Assembly: GCA_001797675.1 (NCBI GenBank)
Contig: MGQB01000021.1
Coordinates: 1 to 55,955 of the forward strand
From: Deltaproteobacteria bacterium RBG_13_43_22
GTDB taxonomy: Bacteria > Desulfobacterota > RBG-13-43-22
Length of the DNA: 55,955 bases
Reading direction: 5' to 3'
Of this stretch, positions 1-8,056 are shown in pieces. A program made the translations under genes and the position numbers. The notes under the pieces were generated by a model. It was not told the DNA's origin and did not search any database. It saw only the letters and a program-made list of their open reading frames with translations. Position 1 is the stretch's first letter; the number at the start of each line of letters is the position of its first letter.

Positions 1-94
1 TCTGTCCAAGAGAAAGCCTGGGAGACCATCTAGAAAGTAATATAAGTATTATGTCCCCGGAATTCCGAAAAATTATTAAAGGAGTTTATTAGCC

Positions 95-1312
95 ATGCTT
101 AAAAAAATTATGGGTTTATGTTTGGTTTTATTTATTTTTTATTTTGATACAGCAGATTGTGAAATAATATCAGAAAAACATATCACTCAATTGTCTGGTT
201 CATTTGTACCATACTCGTTAACAAAAAGTCCGGATAGCAAAAGTGTTGCTTTTGTGAATCAAGTGGGAAAGAAACAATGTGTGATAGTGGACGGTAAAGA
301 AGGGAAGCAGTATGATCTAATTCTGGAAATAACTTATACTAAAGCCAGAGTTAATCCTACAACATCTGTTATTATTAAAACTCAAGTTGGCGATCATATT
401 AAATTCAGCCCGGACAGTCAACGGATAGCGTATAAAGCAAGAGTTGATATGAAATGGTGTGTGGTGATCGACGGGAAGGAAGAATGGGGATATGGTGACA
501 TCGATTTACATACTCTCATCTTTAGTCCTGACAGTAAACGGGTGGCATATATAGTTGATGATGGCAAGAAATGGTGTGTCGTGATTGATGGGAAGGAGGA
601 AAAAAAATATGATGACATGGATAAAGATAGTCTCGTCTTTAGTCCTGACAGTAAACGGGTGGCATATGTAGTTCATGATGGCAAGAATTGGTGTGCCGTT
701 ATTGATGGGAAGGAAGAAAAGGGATATGATGGTATCTTGAAAGGTACTCTTATCTTTAGTCCTGACAGTAAACGGGTGGCATATGTAGTTCGGGTTGGTA
801 ATAAGTGGTGTGCTGTAATTGATGGAAAGGAAGGAAAAAAATATGATTACATCGATAAAGGTAGCCTCATCTTCAGCCCGGACAGTCAACGGATAGCGTA
901 TAAAGCAAAAGTTGGCATGAAATGGTGTGTGGTGATCGACAGGAAGGAAGAAAAGGAATACGATGGCATCTTAGCGGGAACTCTTACCTTCAGTCCGGAT
1001 AGCAAACGGGTGGCATATGTAGTTGATAATGGCAAGAATTGGTGTGCCGTGATTGATGGGAAGGAAGGAAAGGGATATGATGACATCGATAAAGGTAGCC
1101 TCATCTTCAGCCCGGACAGTCAACGGGTGGCATATGTAGTTCGGGTTGGTAAGAAAGTGTGTGTTGTGATCGACGGGAAAGAAGAAAAGGAATACAATGG
1201 CATCATAGCGGGAACTCTTACCTTCAGTCCGGATAGCAAACGGGTGGCATATGTGGCTTTTCAAGCTAGTTTTATTTTCAATGAACGGGTCAAGTCTCCG
1301 TTTGACTTTTAA
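95..1312 (+). CDS. Exported tandem-repeat beta-propeller (PD40/TolB-like) protein
   Basis: The protein has 405 residues. A hydrophobic N-terminus (about residues 4-17) looks like a signal peptide, so it is probably periplasmic or surface-exposed. The body is built of 39-residue units that begin FSPDS(K/Q)R(V/I)AY and contain W-C-V-V-I-D-G-K-E. Well-conserved units start at residues 104, 143, 182, 221, 260, 299, 338 and 377 and a degenerate one near residue 45. FSPDS-K-AY is typical of PD40/TolB-type beta-propeller blades; family function is usually binding of proteins or sugars, and no enzyme motif is visible. The last unit stops early in an unrelated tail, so the C-terminus may be frayed. 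The start is supported by AAAGGAG at 78-84. Function is unknown. Confidence 0.8.
   Translation: MLKKIMGLCLVLFIFYFDTADCEIISEKHITQLSGSFVPYSLTKSPDSKSVAFVNQVGKKQCVIVDGKEGKQYDLILEITYTKARVNPTTSVIIKTQVGDHIKFSPDSQRIAYKARVDMKWCVVIDGKEEWGYGDIDLHTLIFSPDSKRVAYIVDDGKKWCVVIDGKEEKKYDDMDKDSLVFSPDSKRVAYVVHDGKNWCAVIDGKEEKGYDGILKGTLIFSPDSKRVAYVVRVGNKWCAVIDGKEGKKYDYIDKGSLIFSPDSQRIAYKAKVGMKWCVVIDRKEEKEYDGILAGTLTFSPDSKRVAYVVDNGKNWCAVIDGKEGKGYDDIDKGSLIFSPDSQRVAYVVRVGKKVCVVIDGKEEKEYNGIIAGTLTFSPDSKRVAYVAFQASFIFNERVKSPFDF
404..1311 (+). repeat. 117-bp tandem repeat array inside the propeller gene
   Basis: Seven complete 117-bp periods start at 404, 521, 638, 755, 872, 989 and 1106, with an eighth partial copy from 1223. 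The copies are very similar at the DNA level (for example the shared block around FSPDSKRVAY), not only in protein. This suggests recent amplification or gene conversion, and copy number may vary between strains. The antisense strand also has repeated open frames here, which are a by-product of the array. Confidence 0.9.
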
Positions 1313-1416
1313 TATTTATATAACCGTTTTTTCTCCCCTCCCAATAGCGGCCTAAGCAAATCTAACATGAATACTTCTGAGAAAGGTAGATAGGAAGCCT
1401 CTTAGGAATCAGGGTT

Positions 1417-2022
1417 TCACTTGATCGGGATATAGATATCCAGTTCCGAGGCTTCCGGATTACCGGGGTTGAACCGTTCGTCATAATACTCAAAATCCGG
1501 GGCTTTTATGAGTTCATAACCGGATTTGGGTTGCCAGACCGCATAAATGGCCTGATAGGTCTCAGGAATTTTGTCGACTGATCCCCGGTGAATAAAAACC
1601 GCGTATTTCTGAGTCGGGATGGTTTTTCCCACCATTTCCTCCGGCATATCGTGAAAGTCCGAGACTTCAACGGCTGCTATATATTCAAAGGCGGCATCAT
1701 TGTTATCCCCTTCAACCGGGTAGCAGATCCCGTAACTGATGGTAGTGTTGGTCCAGCTTTTGATGCTTTCCAGCCGAGGCAGAAAAATATCCCATAACTG
1801 CCGGATTTCCTGATTTTTGTTTTCACCGAAATAACGCATTCCCATAATCTTAAAAGCCTGCCTGGTTAACACTTTAAATTCCATACGCATCCTCTCTTTC
1901 AAATGGGTTAGGATAGCCGGACCGATTTTAGGTTGATGAAGGGCCGCAAATTGATTTTTGCGATTTCGATACTGGCGGGGGGGCACGCCATACATGGTCT
2001 TAAATGCCCGGGAAAAGGACAT
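1417..2022 (-). CDS. GyrI-like effector-binding protein with truncated AraC helix-turn-helix
   Basis: From the first ATG the protein has 201 residues. Residues 1-21 match only the end of an AraC/XylS DNA-binding domain (FSRAFK...YGVPPRQYR). From about residue 45 to the end it resembles the GyrI-like small-molecule-binding domain (MEFKVLTRQAFKIMGMRYFG, then a C-terminal LDIYIPIK strand). Complete regulators of this architecture have two helix-turn-helices, about 100 residues, before that domain. The frame stays open upstream of the ATG (to beyond 2100) but that stretch has no clear homology to the missing helices. I infer a decayed regulator whose effector domain survives, or a gene with an unrecognised upstream start. 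It lies divergent from the toxin-antitoxin pair. Confidence 0.6.
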   Translation of the reverse strand: MSFSRAFKTMYGVPPRQYRNRKNQFAALHQPKIGPAILTHLKERMRMEFKVLTRQAFKIMGMRYFGENKNQEIRQLWDIFLPRLESIKSWTNTTISYGICYPVEGDNNDAAFEYIAAVEVSDFHDMPEEMVGKTIPTQKYAVFIHRGSVDKIPETYQAIYAVWQPKSGYELIKAPDFEYYDERFNPGNPEASELDIYIPIK

Positions 2023-2100
2023 TGTATCTGAATTGCCTTTCAGGTGACCAGATAGTCGCCATATAACGGCTGTTGGAAGCTTTCCTGTTTTATTGTTTTC

Positions 2101-2128
2101 TTGACAAATTGAATTTGAACATTATAAT
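2101..2128 (+). promoter_or_regulatory. Sigma70-type promoter of the toxin-antitoxin operon
   Basis: A consensus -35 box TTGACA (2101-2106) and -10 box TATAAT (2123-2128) are separated by 16 bp. The antitoxin start lies 30 bp downstream with CAGGAG (2148-2153) as ribosome binding site. Such operons are usually autorepressed by the antitoxin; no unambiguous operator palindrome was recognised. Confidence 0.75.
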
Positions 2129-2158
2129 GGTCATTAAAAATATCATTCAGGAGCACCC

Positions 2159-2428
2159 ATGGAAGATTTCCAGAAAATTCTCCCCGTTACCAAAGTTAAA
2201 AGAAACCTCCTTGATATCCTTAAACAGATGGAAAAGGAAGAGGAGACTATTGCCCTGACCAAGAATGGTGAGCCGATCGGGGTGATGATGTCGCTGTCCC
2301 GGTATGAGGGTCTCCTGGAGACGATCGAGATATTGAGCGACCGAAAGATAATAACTGCGCTACAGGCCTCAAAAAAAGATTTTAAAGCGGGCCGGGTGCT
2401 GGATCATGATTCGGCCTGGAAAGAATAA
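2159..2428 (+). CDS. Phd/YefM-family antitoxin
   Basis: This 89-residue protein has the antitoxin pattern of this family: an N-terminal segment 'ILPVTKVKRNLLDILKQM', then 'IALTKNGEPIGVMMSLSRYEGLLETIEIL', which corresponds to the Phd fold followed by the dimerisation helix, and a charged C-terminal tail that normally wraps the toxin. It probably binds its own promoter and neutralises the protein encoded directly downstream. The stop TAA overlaps the toxin start (TAATG), the usual translational coupling of such pairs. Confidence 0.85.
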   Translation: MEDFQKILPVTKVKRNLLDILKQMEKEEETIALTKNGEPIGVMMSLSRYEGLLETIEILSDRKIITALQASKKDFKAGRVLDHDSAWKE

Positions 2429-2715
2429 TGCTTTCTTATCGCCTGCTTTATTCTGAAACTTCCAGCAGACAAATTAAATCACTTCATCCCGGGTTAAAAC
2501 CCCTGGTAAAAAAACACATCGAAGATTTAAAAGAAACCCCTTTTCTGGGTAAACCGCTGGAGAGGGAACTGTCAGGATATTATTCTTTGAGAACAAAAAA
2601 ATTCCGGATCATCTATGATGTTGATCATGAAAAACATATTGTCCGGATTCACTACTTGGGCCCGAGAAAAGATATTTACGAACTTTTCCGGCAATGGTTG
2701 GCTACCGGAAAATAG
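2428..2715 (+). CDS. RelE/ParE-family toxin
   Basis: This 95-residue basic protein matches the RelE/ParE superfamily: 'YSETSSRQIKSLHPGLKPLVKKHIEDL' at the N-terminus, then 'LSGYYSLRTKKFRIIYDVD' and 'VRIHYLGPRKDIYELF'. RelE members cleave ribosome-bound mRNA and ParE members poison gyrase; sequence alone does not decide between them, although the R-x-I-Y-x-V...I..-G-R-x-x-I-Y core is nearer the RelE side. It starts on the last base of the antitoxin gene, so the two are translated together. Confidence 0.85.
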   Translation: MLSYRLLYSETSSRQIKSLHPGLKPLVKKHIEDLKETPFLGKPLERELSGYYSLRTKKFRIIYDVDHEKHIVRIHYLGPRKDIYELFRQWLATGK

Positions 2716-2985
2716 GCCAGGGTCAGGTCTTCTTTTTTGTCATTCATAGCGTCTATGCCTTTTTTTACCAGCTTCCGAATCAACACGAATAGATGATGAA
2801 AGGCTTAGGCTCTTTTGATGCTTTAGTGGGTTTGGCCGTTTGGCAATAAAACAGGCAGGGCCGTGGTACCTTACTGCTCAACTATCAAGTCATATCCGTC
2901 TTTCTGACCTTTAATGCTTTCCACTTTGAACCTCACCTTCAACATTCCAACCACTATAACTCCCTCTAAATCGGGATACCTTCTA

Positions 2986-3525
2986 TTAAAGCCAGGTGAA
3001 ACGGATCGTGGTTTCGGGATGTCCTTCCCAACTTTTAGTTAAAAATTCACTTTTAATATCTTTCGCTCCGCATAATTCCAGGCCACATTCCAACCATCCC
3101 TCTATCATATAAAAGATGGGAACGCACTGAACATCGAAGTCAGTCAGTTTGAATACAACCTGGTTTTTTCCCCCTTCAAAAACTTCTATTTTTCCGAAAT
3201 CGTAAAAGCTCTTATGAATCATCTCATAGGCATTAATAAAATCAAGAGGGTCGCTGGATATAAATGCAGAATACATATTGGTCATTAGCGACTGACTCTC
3301 CGTTCGGCCCCATGCTTTGGCGACATTAGGATTTTTTTTGGCAATAACCTCAAAAATTGCTGTTATGCCATGTTTGTAGGTTTCATAGGGATACCAGAAA
3401 CTTGGTAGAATCTTCTGGCTGATGACCTCCCGGTCTTGAACGGTAAGATACTTGTCGTAAACGCCGCTCTTGTCACTTTTGAGGGCCTTTACCAAAGTAA
3501 TAAAAACTGAACCTTTTACCTTCAT
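2986..3525 (-). CDS. Hypothetical protein, possibly DUF2378 (TIGR02265-like)
   Basis: The protein has 179 residues, with no signal peptide or membrane segment. The stretch 'KILPSFWYPYETYKHGITAIFEVIAKK' followed by 'FISSDPLDFINAYEMIHKSFYDFG' and a C-terminal 'W-E-GHPETTIRFTWL' recalls the myxobacterial paralogous family TIGR02265/DUF2378, whose members have about 180 residues and unknown function. That assignment is from memory of the pattern and is tentative. Two conserved Cys are in 'ECGLELCGA'. It stands alone, with non-coding DNA on both sides. Confidence 0.55.
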   Translation of the reverse strand: MKVKGSVFITLVKALKSDKSGVYDKYLTVQDREVISQKILPSFWYPYETYKHGITAIFEVIAKKNPNVAKAWGRTESQSLMTNMYSAFISSDPLDFINAYEMIHKSFYDFGKIEVFEGGKNQVVFKLTDFDVQCVPIFYMIEGWLECGLELCGAKDIKSEFLTKSWEGHPETTIRFTWL

Positions 3526-3970
3526 ATCAAATGATGGCCTTTCTTATCTAAACATTTTACCGGTGCAGTTGATCCTTTCCCCAAAAGCAAAACGGTAGCC
3601 GCTTAATGCCGAACAATGAAAAGAATAGTTTGTATTATAACATAAATTTCTTGGCAACCTGGTTAATTTAAAAATGAATTGATCTCCGGATTTCTGATCG
3701 ACCTTGAAAAATGGGGAGATAATAATAATTTAACTTTGGCCTAATACTAAGGTCATGATCAAACGAACGGATATCGATATTTTACTCGAGATTATGATAT
3801 AGGACGTTGATTCTAAGCTGCAGAACTTCCGAACAATAGAACAAGAAAGTGGGACCTTAAAACTAAATGGCATAGGGTCGGGTCATGACAAGGGACGAAA
3901 AGGGGCTCAGTCCCCATCCTTTCAGGGCAGACCTCAAATTCGGGAACCGCAAAAACCTATTACCTGGATT
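3526..3970. other. Gene-free stretch of 445 bp
   Basis: AT-rich DNA between the hypothetical protein and the acyl-CoA dehydrogenase operon. It contains only short frames, such as a 15-codon ATG frame at about 3756. No convincing promoter, RNA gene or terminator was seen. Confidence 0.5.
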
Positions 3971-5170
3971 CTAAACTCGGGGCAGTTCCACCCCAACCCA
4001 GGCAATAATATTTCGTTGTACTTCTGAAGAACCGCCGGCAATATTGCTTCCAAGGCAGTTTTGATAGCGGTCAGGCCAGGTGCCATTCATGGGCGCCCAC
4101 CTGGATCTCTCCACCTGACCATACAGTCCCAGTATCTCCGTACCGGCACTGGCGATGCGCTGGCCCAGTTCCGAGCCGAATACCTTTCCCTCTGAAGCGG
4201 CGGCCGGGGAAAAGTTTAATTTCCCTTTTTCCTGCAGCCAGGCGGTCTTATAGGCCAAAGCACGACCCCGTTCGAGGTCGACATATAATTTGGCGATCTT
4301 TTCTCTGATCAGGGGATTATCTATCAGGAGCTTTCCGCCCCGCCGGGTGGTCCGGGCATAATAAAAGAGTTTTTCAAAAGCGCGTCTTGACGCGGCAAAG
4401 CCGGCCACTCCGGACCGCTCAAAGTTCATGGTGGCGCGGGTCAATTTCCATCCTTCATTTTCCGGTCCGATCCGCTCGTATTCCGGGACCTTCACGTCGG
4501 TAAAATAGACCTCATTGTAGGTGTGCCTTCCGTTTAAATAGTGGATAGGCCTGACTTCGATTCCCGGTGTATCCATCCTGATATTAAAAACCGAAAGCCC
4601 CTTGTTTCTTTTCTGGGACGGATCCGTTCGGGCCAGAAGAAACATATGATCGGCAAAATGGGCCCCGGTGGTCCAGGTCTTTTGACCATTGACTATATAA
4701 TGATCTCCATTTTTAATGGCCGTCGTCTTTAATGAGGCCAGGTCTGAGCCGGCATTCGGCTCGCTCCAGCCCTGACAATACTGCACCTCTCCCCTGGCAA
4801 TGGGAGGCAGCAGTCTTTTCTTCTGTTCATCCGAACCGTAGAGTATAATCGTAGGACCGAACATCTTGACCCCAAAGGCGTCGTCTCCCGCGCCGTTATA
4901 GTAACCGTGCGCCTCGTTAAAAAGTAACTGATGAATGATCGGGGCGTCCTGACCCCCGTATTCTTTGGGCCAGGCCATGGTCAGCCAGCCTTTGGCCGCC
5001 AGTTTTTTCTTCATATAACAGTGGAACTCAAAACCCTCTTTGGTGCCATAGCGCGCCTCCGAAGGGCCGTGAATACTATAATCCATAGGGGCGTTTTTCA
5101 TCTCTTCCCTGAAAAAGTCCTCGAACTCTTTTTTTAATGCCTGCTGCTCTTCAGTCAACCTGTAATCCAT
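3971..5170 (-). CDS. Acyl-CoA dehydrogenase, catalytic-type subunit
   Basis: This 399-residue flavoprotein oxidises an acyl-CoA to the 2,3-enoyl-CoA, passing electrons to ETF. Visible family features are the N-terminal helical domain, 'YCQGWSEPNAGSDLASL' and 'GQKTWTTGAHFADHMFLLART' in the FAD-binding middle domain, and a C-terminal 'GGSSEVQRNIIA'. The motif 'MNFERSGVAG' places a glutamate where long-chain and isovaleryl-CoA dehydrogenases keep their catalytic base. GGGAG lies ahead of the ATG. It is the second gene of a two-gene operon with a second, divergent acyl-CoA dehydrogenase 118 bp upstream. This is the arrangement of heterotetrameric enzymes such as pimeloyl-CoA dehydrogenase or FadE26-FadE27. 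The substrate is not known. Confidence 0.85.
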   Translation of the reverse strand: MDYRLTEEQQALKKEFEDFFREEMKNAPMDYSIHGPSEARYGTKEGFEFHCYMKKKLAAKGWLTMAWPKEYGGQDAPIIHQLLFNEAHGYYNGAGDDAFGVKMFGPTIILYGSDEQKKRLLPPIARGEVQYCQGWSEPNAGSDLASLKTTAIKNGDHYIVNGQKTWTTGAHFADHMFLLARTDPSQKRNKGLSVFNIRMDTPGIEVRPIHYLNGRHTYNEVYFTDVKVPEYERIGPENEGWKLTRATMNFERSGVAGFAASRRAFEKLFYYARTTRRGGKLLIDNPLIREKIAKLYVDLERGRALAYKTAWLQEKGKLNFSPAAASEGKVFGSELGQRIASAGTEILGLYGQVERSRWAPMNGTWPDRYQNCLGSNIAGGSSEVQRNIIAWVGVELPRV

Positions 5171-5288
5171 AACCGGTTCTCCCTTGTCTTTTTAGTGGGT
5201 ATCAGTCTTATCAGATGATTTTATGGATACGTTAAGCCGGTCAATCAGGTTTTCCTCAGTCCCTACGACCTGATCCATACGTCTTGAC

Positions 5289-6431
5289 TCATAACATCGG
5301 CAGCCTGGCTTCTGTTTCTAACAGCTTCTCAACCACCTTCTCGAAAAGGAACTCAGAATCCCCGCAAATAGTCTCTCCGGCCTTGGCCTTACGGTAAAAA
5401 AGCCCGATATCTCCCTCACGTGTGGTGCCGATGCCGCCGTGTATCTGAATAGCGCGTTCACTTATAAAATTGTAGGCCTGGTTCACACAGGCCTTCAGAC
5501 CGGAGGCTTGGGCAATGTAATCCTCCCCTTCATCCACCAGCCAAGCCACCTGATAGAGATAGTTCCGACAAGTGTCATATTCCAGCATCATATTAGCCAT
5601 ATAGTGCTGGATGGCCTGGAATCCGCCGATGGGCCTGCCGTATTGCTCTCTCTGCCTGGCATAGTCCGCCGTAATATCAATGCAGGCCTTGCATCCCCCC
5701 ACCATCTCCGCGGCTTTGGTCACGGCCGCCTTGAGATTCATCCTTTCTAAAATCCTCTCCCCTTCACCAGAGGCTCCGATGATATTCTCTTTGGCTACAA
5801 GTACATCCTTGAAAACAACCTCGCAGCAGTTATCCTTGCCGATAGTCGGGATTTTGGTAATGGTCAGCCCGGGAGTATCGGTATCAACCAATAAAAGACT
5901 GAGATCACTCCCTCCTGTGCGAACAACCACTATTAATTGATTGGCCACATTGGCATTCATAACAAAAAGTTTGGTCCCGTTAAGGACATATTGATTTCCC
6001 TTTATCCCGGCCTTCAGGTTGATATCACCCAGCCTGAAACTACCGTCTTCCTCATACTGGGCCAGGGACATGATCAGACCTCCTTCGGCTATCCGGGGCA
6101 ATAAGGCCATTTTCTGATCTTCCCTTCCCCCTTCAAGGATAATCAGGCCGCACTGGATCACGGTCGAGAAAAAAGGACTCGGGTGGACAAACCGGCCCAT
6201 GGCCTCCTGTATAATGATCAGGTCCATGAATTGCCCCCCATAGCCTCCGTATCTTTCGGGAAACAACAGCCCCAGCCAGCCCAGTTCGGCTATCTTGGCC
6301 CACAGCTCCGGGGAATAACCCGGCTCACTATCCTCAATCTCCTTCACTTTTGAGTAAGGACATTCATTAACCAGAAACTTCAGAGCCGAATCCCTTAACA
6401 TCTCCTGCTCGGAACTGAAATCCAAATCCAT
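5289..6431 (-). CDS. Acyl-CoA dehydrogenase, partner-type subunit
   Basis: This 380-residue acyl-CoA dehydrogenase family protein is first in the operon. Family features are 'ERYGGYGGQFMDLIIIQEAMGR', the 'RQREQYGRPIGGFQAIQHYMANM' helix and 'IQIHGGIGTTREGDIGLFYRKA'. The glutamate seen in its neighbour is replaced ('ERMNLKAAVTKAAEMVGG'), and the middle domain is less conserved ('MSLAQYEEDGSF'). This fits the non-catalytic or half-site subunit of an alpha2beta2 dehydrogenase; that role is inference. GAGGAG precedes the ATG. A palindromic operator-like site lies about 100 bp upstream. Confidence 0.82.
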   Translation of the reverse strand: MDLDFSSEQEMLRDSALKFLVNECPYSKVKEIEDSEPGYSPELWAKIAELGWLGLLFPERYGGYGGQFMDLIIIQEAMGRFVHPSPFFSTVIQCGLIILEGGREDQKMALLPRIAEGGLIMSLAQYEEDGSFRLGDINLKAGIKGNQYVLNGTKLFVMNANVANQLIVVVRTGGSDLSLLLVDTDTPGLTITKIPTIGKDNCCEVVFKDVLVAKENIIGASGEGERILERMNLKAAVTKAAEMVGGCKACIDITADYARQREQYGRPIGGFQAIQHYMANMMLEYDTCRNYLYQVAWLVDEGEDYIAQASGLKACVNQAYNFISERAIQIHGGIGTTREGDIGLFYRKAKAGETICGDSEFLFEKVVEKLLETEARLPML

Positions 6432-6531
6432 GTTTGCTCTCCTCTCTTTCTATGGACCTCTGCCAGGGCAAAAATTGACCAGAACTGAGCGATTCTAACC
6501 CAAAACTTTGAATGTTGAATCGTTGAACCCG

Positions 6532-6551
6532 GTAATGATATATCACATTAC
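6532..6551. promoter_or_regulatory. Operator-like dyad upstream of the acyl-CoA dehydrogenase operon
   Basis: The 20-mer GTAATGATATATCACATTAC is an imperfect palindrome (outer 6-bp arms perfect, two central mismatches) and contains the perfect 10-bp palindrome TGATATATCA. It lies 101-120 bp before the start of the dehydrogenase operon. Size and symmetry suit a TetR- or GntR-type repressor such as regulate fatty-acid genes. No regulator gene is adjacent. Confidence 0.4.
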
Positions 6552-6745
6552 GATAAAAACTCTACCTAATATTTCAGATATATTTTTGATATTTCGTTTA
6601 AAAAAAATGAGATCAAGTCTGCTCTGGACTCTTGGAGTTCGGGGGGCATAATCGCGATATCGATTCGCGGATGGAATCCACCGATCGACCCAGCAAAAAC
6701 CAGAAGTATCGAAGGCTTCTATGTTTAAGACCGGACGGTGTTTTT

Positions 6746-6782
6746 AAAACAACCTATTTATTCCCATTGGCCGGGTTGTTTT
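6746..6782. terminator. Possible hairpin terminator in the divergent intergenic region
   Basis: AAAACAACC (6746-6754) pairs with GGTTGTTTT (6774-6782) around a 19-nt loop, with T or A runs on either side. The rest of 6432-7083 (650 bp) contains no gene. The hairpin lies between divergent operons, so its role is unclear. Confidence 0.3.
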
Positions 6783-6984
6783 TGATTTAACCCAATCATC
6801 CTGCGCCCTCTCAAAACCTTGAATTTTTGCCTCCGGTAAAAAACCCTTGACTTCCCCCCCTTCCCCATTATTAATTAGAATTACTTTGGTGCCTTCAGCT
6901 TTGAGCCAACTCCACGAACTTTCAGTTCTGAGATTTGGGCCTTAAACCTTAAACTCATTCTTATAGTCTTTTCACCGGTTATTT

Positions 6985-7013
6985 TTGACGATAACATTTC
7001 CTTTAAATATAAG
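6985..7013 (+). promoter_or_regulatory. Sigma70-type promoter of the short-chain dehydrogenase
   Basis: TTGACG (6985-6990) and TATAAG (7008-7013) are separated by 17 bp. The expected transcription start, about 7020, falls in the dyad described next, and GAGGAG lies shortly before the ATG at 7084. Confidence 0.6.
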
Positions 7014-7018
7014 CAGGA

Positions 7019-7036
7019 GTCAAATTCAAACTTGAC
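7019..7036. promoter_or_regulatory. Operator-like dyad at the predicted transcription start
   Basis: GTCAA and TTGAC form a perfect 5-bp inverted repeat with an 8-bp spacer (7019-7036). It overlaps the predicted +1 of the short-chain dehydrogenase promoter, a typical position for repressor binding. The arms are short, so chance is possible. Confidence 0.35.
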
Positions 7037-7083
7037 CCCTCATCTGATTTTTATTTTTTCAATTTAAAAAGAGGAGATACCCT

Positions 7084-7941
7084 ATGGAAGAAAAAAAATT
7101 AAAGGGGAAAGTAGCCATGATCACAGGCGGGGCCCGGGGCCTTGGAAGAGGTTATGCGCTGCGACTGGCTAGATTAGGGGCTGATATCGCTATTGTGGAT
7201 AGGAATCTGAAATCCGCAGAAGTTTATGCCTTTGAGAGGGAATAGATGACGGCCCCCACCGTCGAGGAGGAGTGCCGGGCCCTCGGGGTTCGGTCGATCG
7301 GCATCCAGGCGGATTTAACGGACCGGGCGGTGACTGAAAAGGCGGTAGCCGAAATTGTCGATCAACTGGGAGGCATCGATATCGCCGTCTGTAATGCCGG
7401 GGGCGGTACAGTCACCTTTGCCGATGAACGCGAAGCGGAGAAGACTGCCTCCGGTAAGCCGTTGGAGGGAAAGACCGGCGACATCGGACTGACCGGAACC
7501 CCGGCGAATTGTCCCCAGCATATGTTGTTGAGAGTCTTGGACATCAACCTGATGACCTGTATGTACACCTGCATGGCCGTTGCGCCCTATATGAAATCGC
7601 AGCGATCGGGAAAAATTGTCACCTCTTCTTCCGGTGCCGGTATTCGCGCCTCGGCATTCTATCATCCCTACGGGATGGCTAAGGCGGCCATCATTCATTA
7701 TACCCGATCGCTCGCTCAGGAACTGGGGCCGTACAACATTAATGTCAACAGTATTGCTCCCGGCATTATACGCACCGGCAGACTGGGAGATCGAGGCCGG
7801 ATGGCTGATCAAATTCCTCTAAGAAGGGAAGGAACGATTGAAGACTGCGCCAAGGTTGTGGAGTTCCTGGTGACCGATCTATCCGATTATGTGACCGGAA
7901 AAACCATTACGATCGACGGCGGATTCTGTGAGCATAGGTAG
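7084..7941 (+). pseudogene. Short-chain dehydrogenase/reductase interrupted by in-frame TAG
   Basis: Read through, the gene encodes a 285-residue SDR of the NAD(P)-dependent oxidoreductase family. It has [10 protein letters not shown] (nucleotide-binding Gly motif, residues 15-24), the NAG strand, an SSS catalytic serine region, YGMAK (catalytic Tyr and Lys) and a C-terminal 'GKTITIDGGF'. Codon 54 is TAG (7243-7245), directly followed by ATG. The flanking protein sequence fits intact relatives on both sides and no frameshift is seen; a CAG-to-TAG change would explain it. Starting from the ATG at 7246 gives 231 residues without the coenzyme-binding motif, so that product should be inactive. 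Possible causes are recent mutation, sequencing error, or amber readthrough (suppressor or pyrrolysine). The promoter and ribosome site look intact. Confidence 0.75.
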
Positions 7942-8056
7942 GACCAGTCGATATATAGAAATAATAAAGGGGGTCGCAAATAAAGGTGACGGTTCTAATT
8001 AATGAAAGAAGATACTAAAAAATGAAATTAATTTTCACCTATTGTTCAGCTCCATC

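Noticed and set aside
1..33. Possible tail of an upstream gene (10 codons before TAG at 31-33)
   Set aside because: Too short to recognise a family, so not listed as a feature.
418..1264. Repeated open frames on the minus strand across the propeller gene
   Set aside because: They are antisense reflections of the 117-bp repeat. The plus-strand frame has a signal peptide, a ribosome site and known blade motifs.
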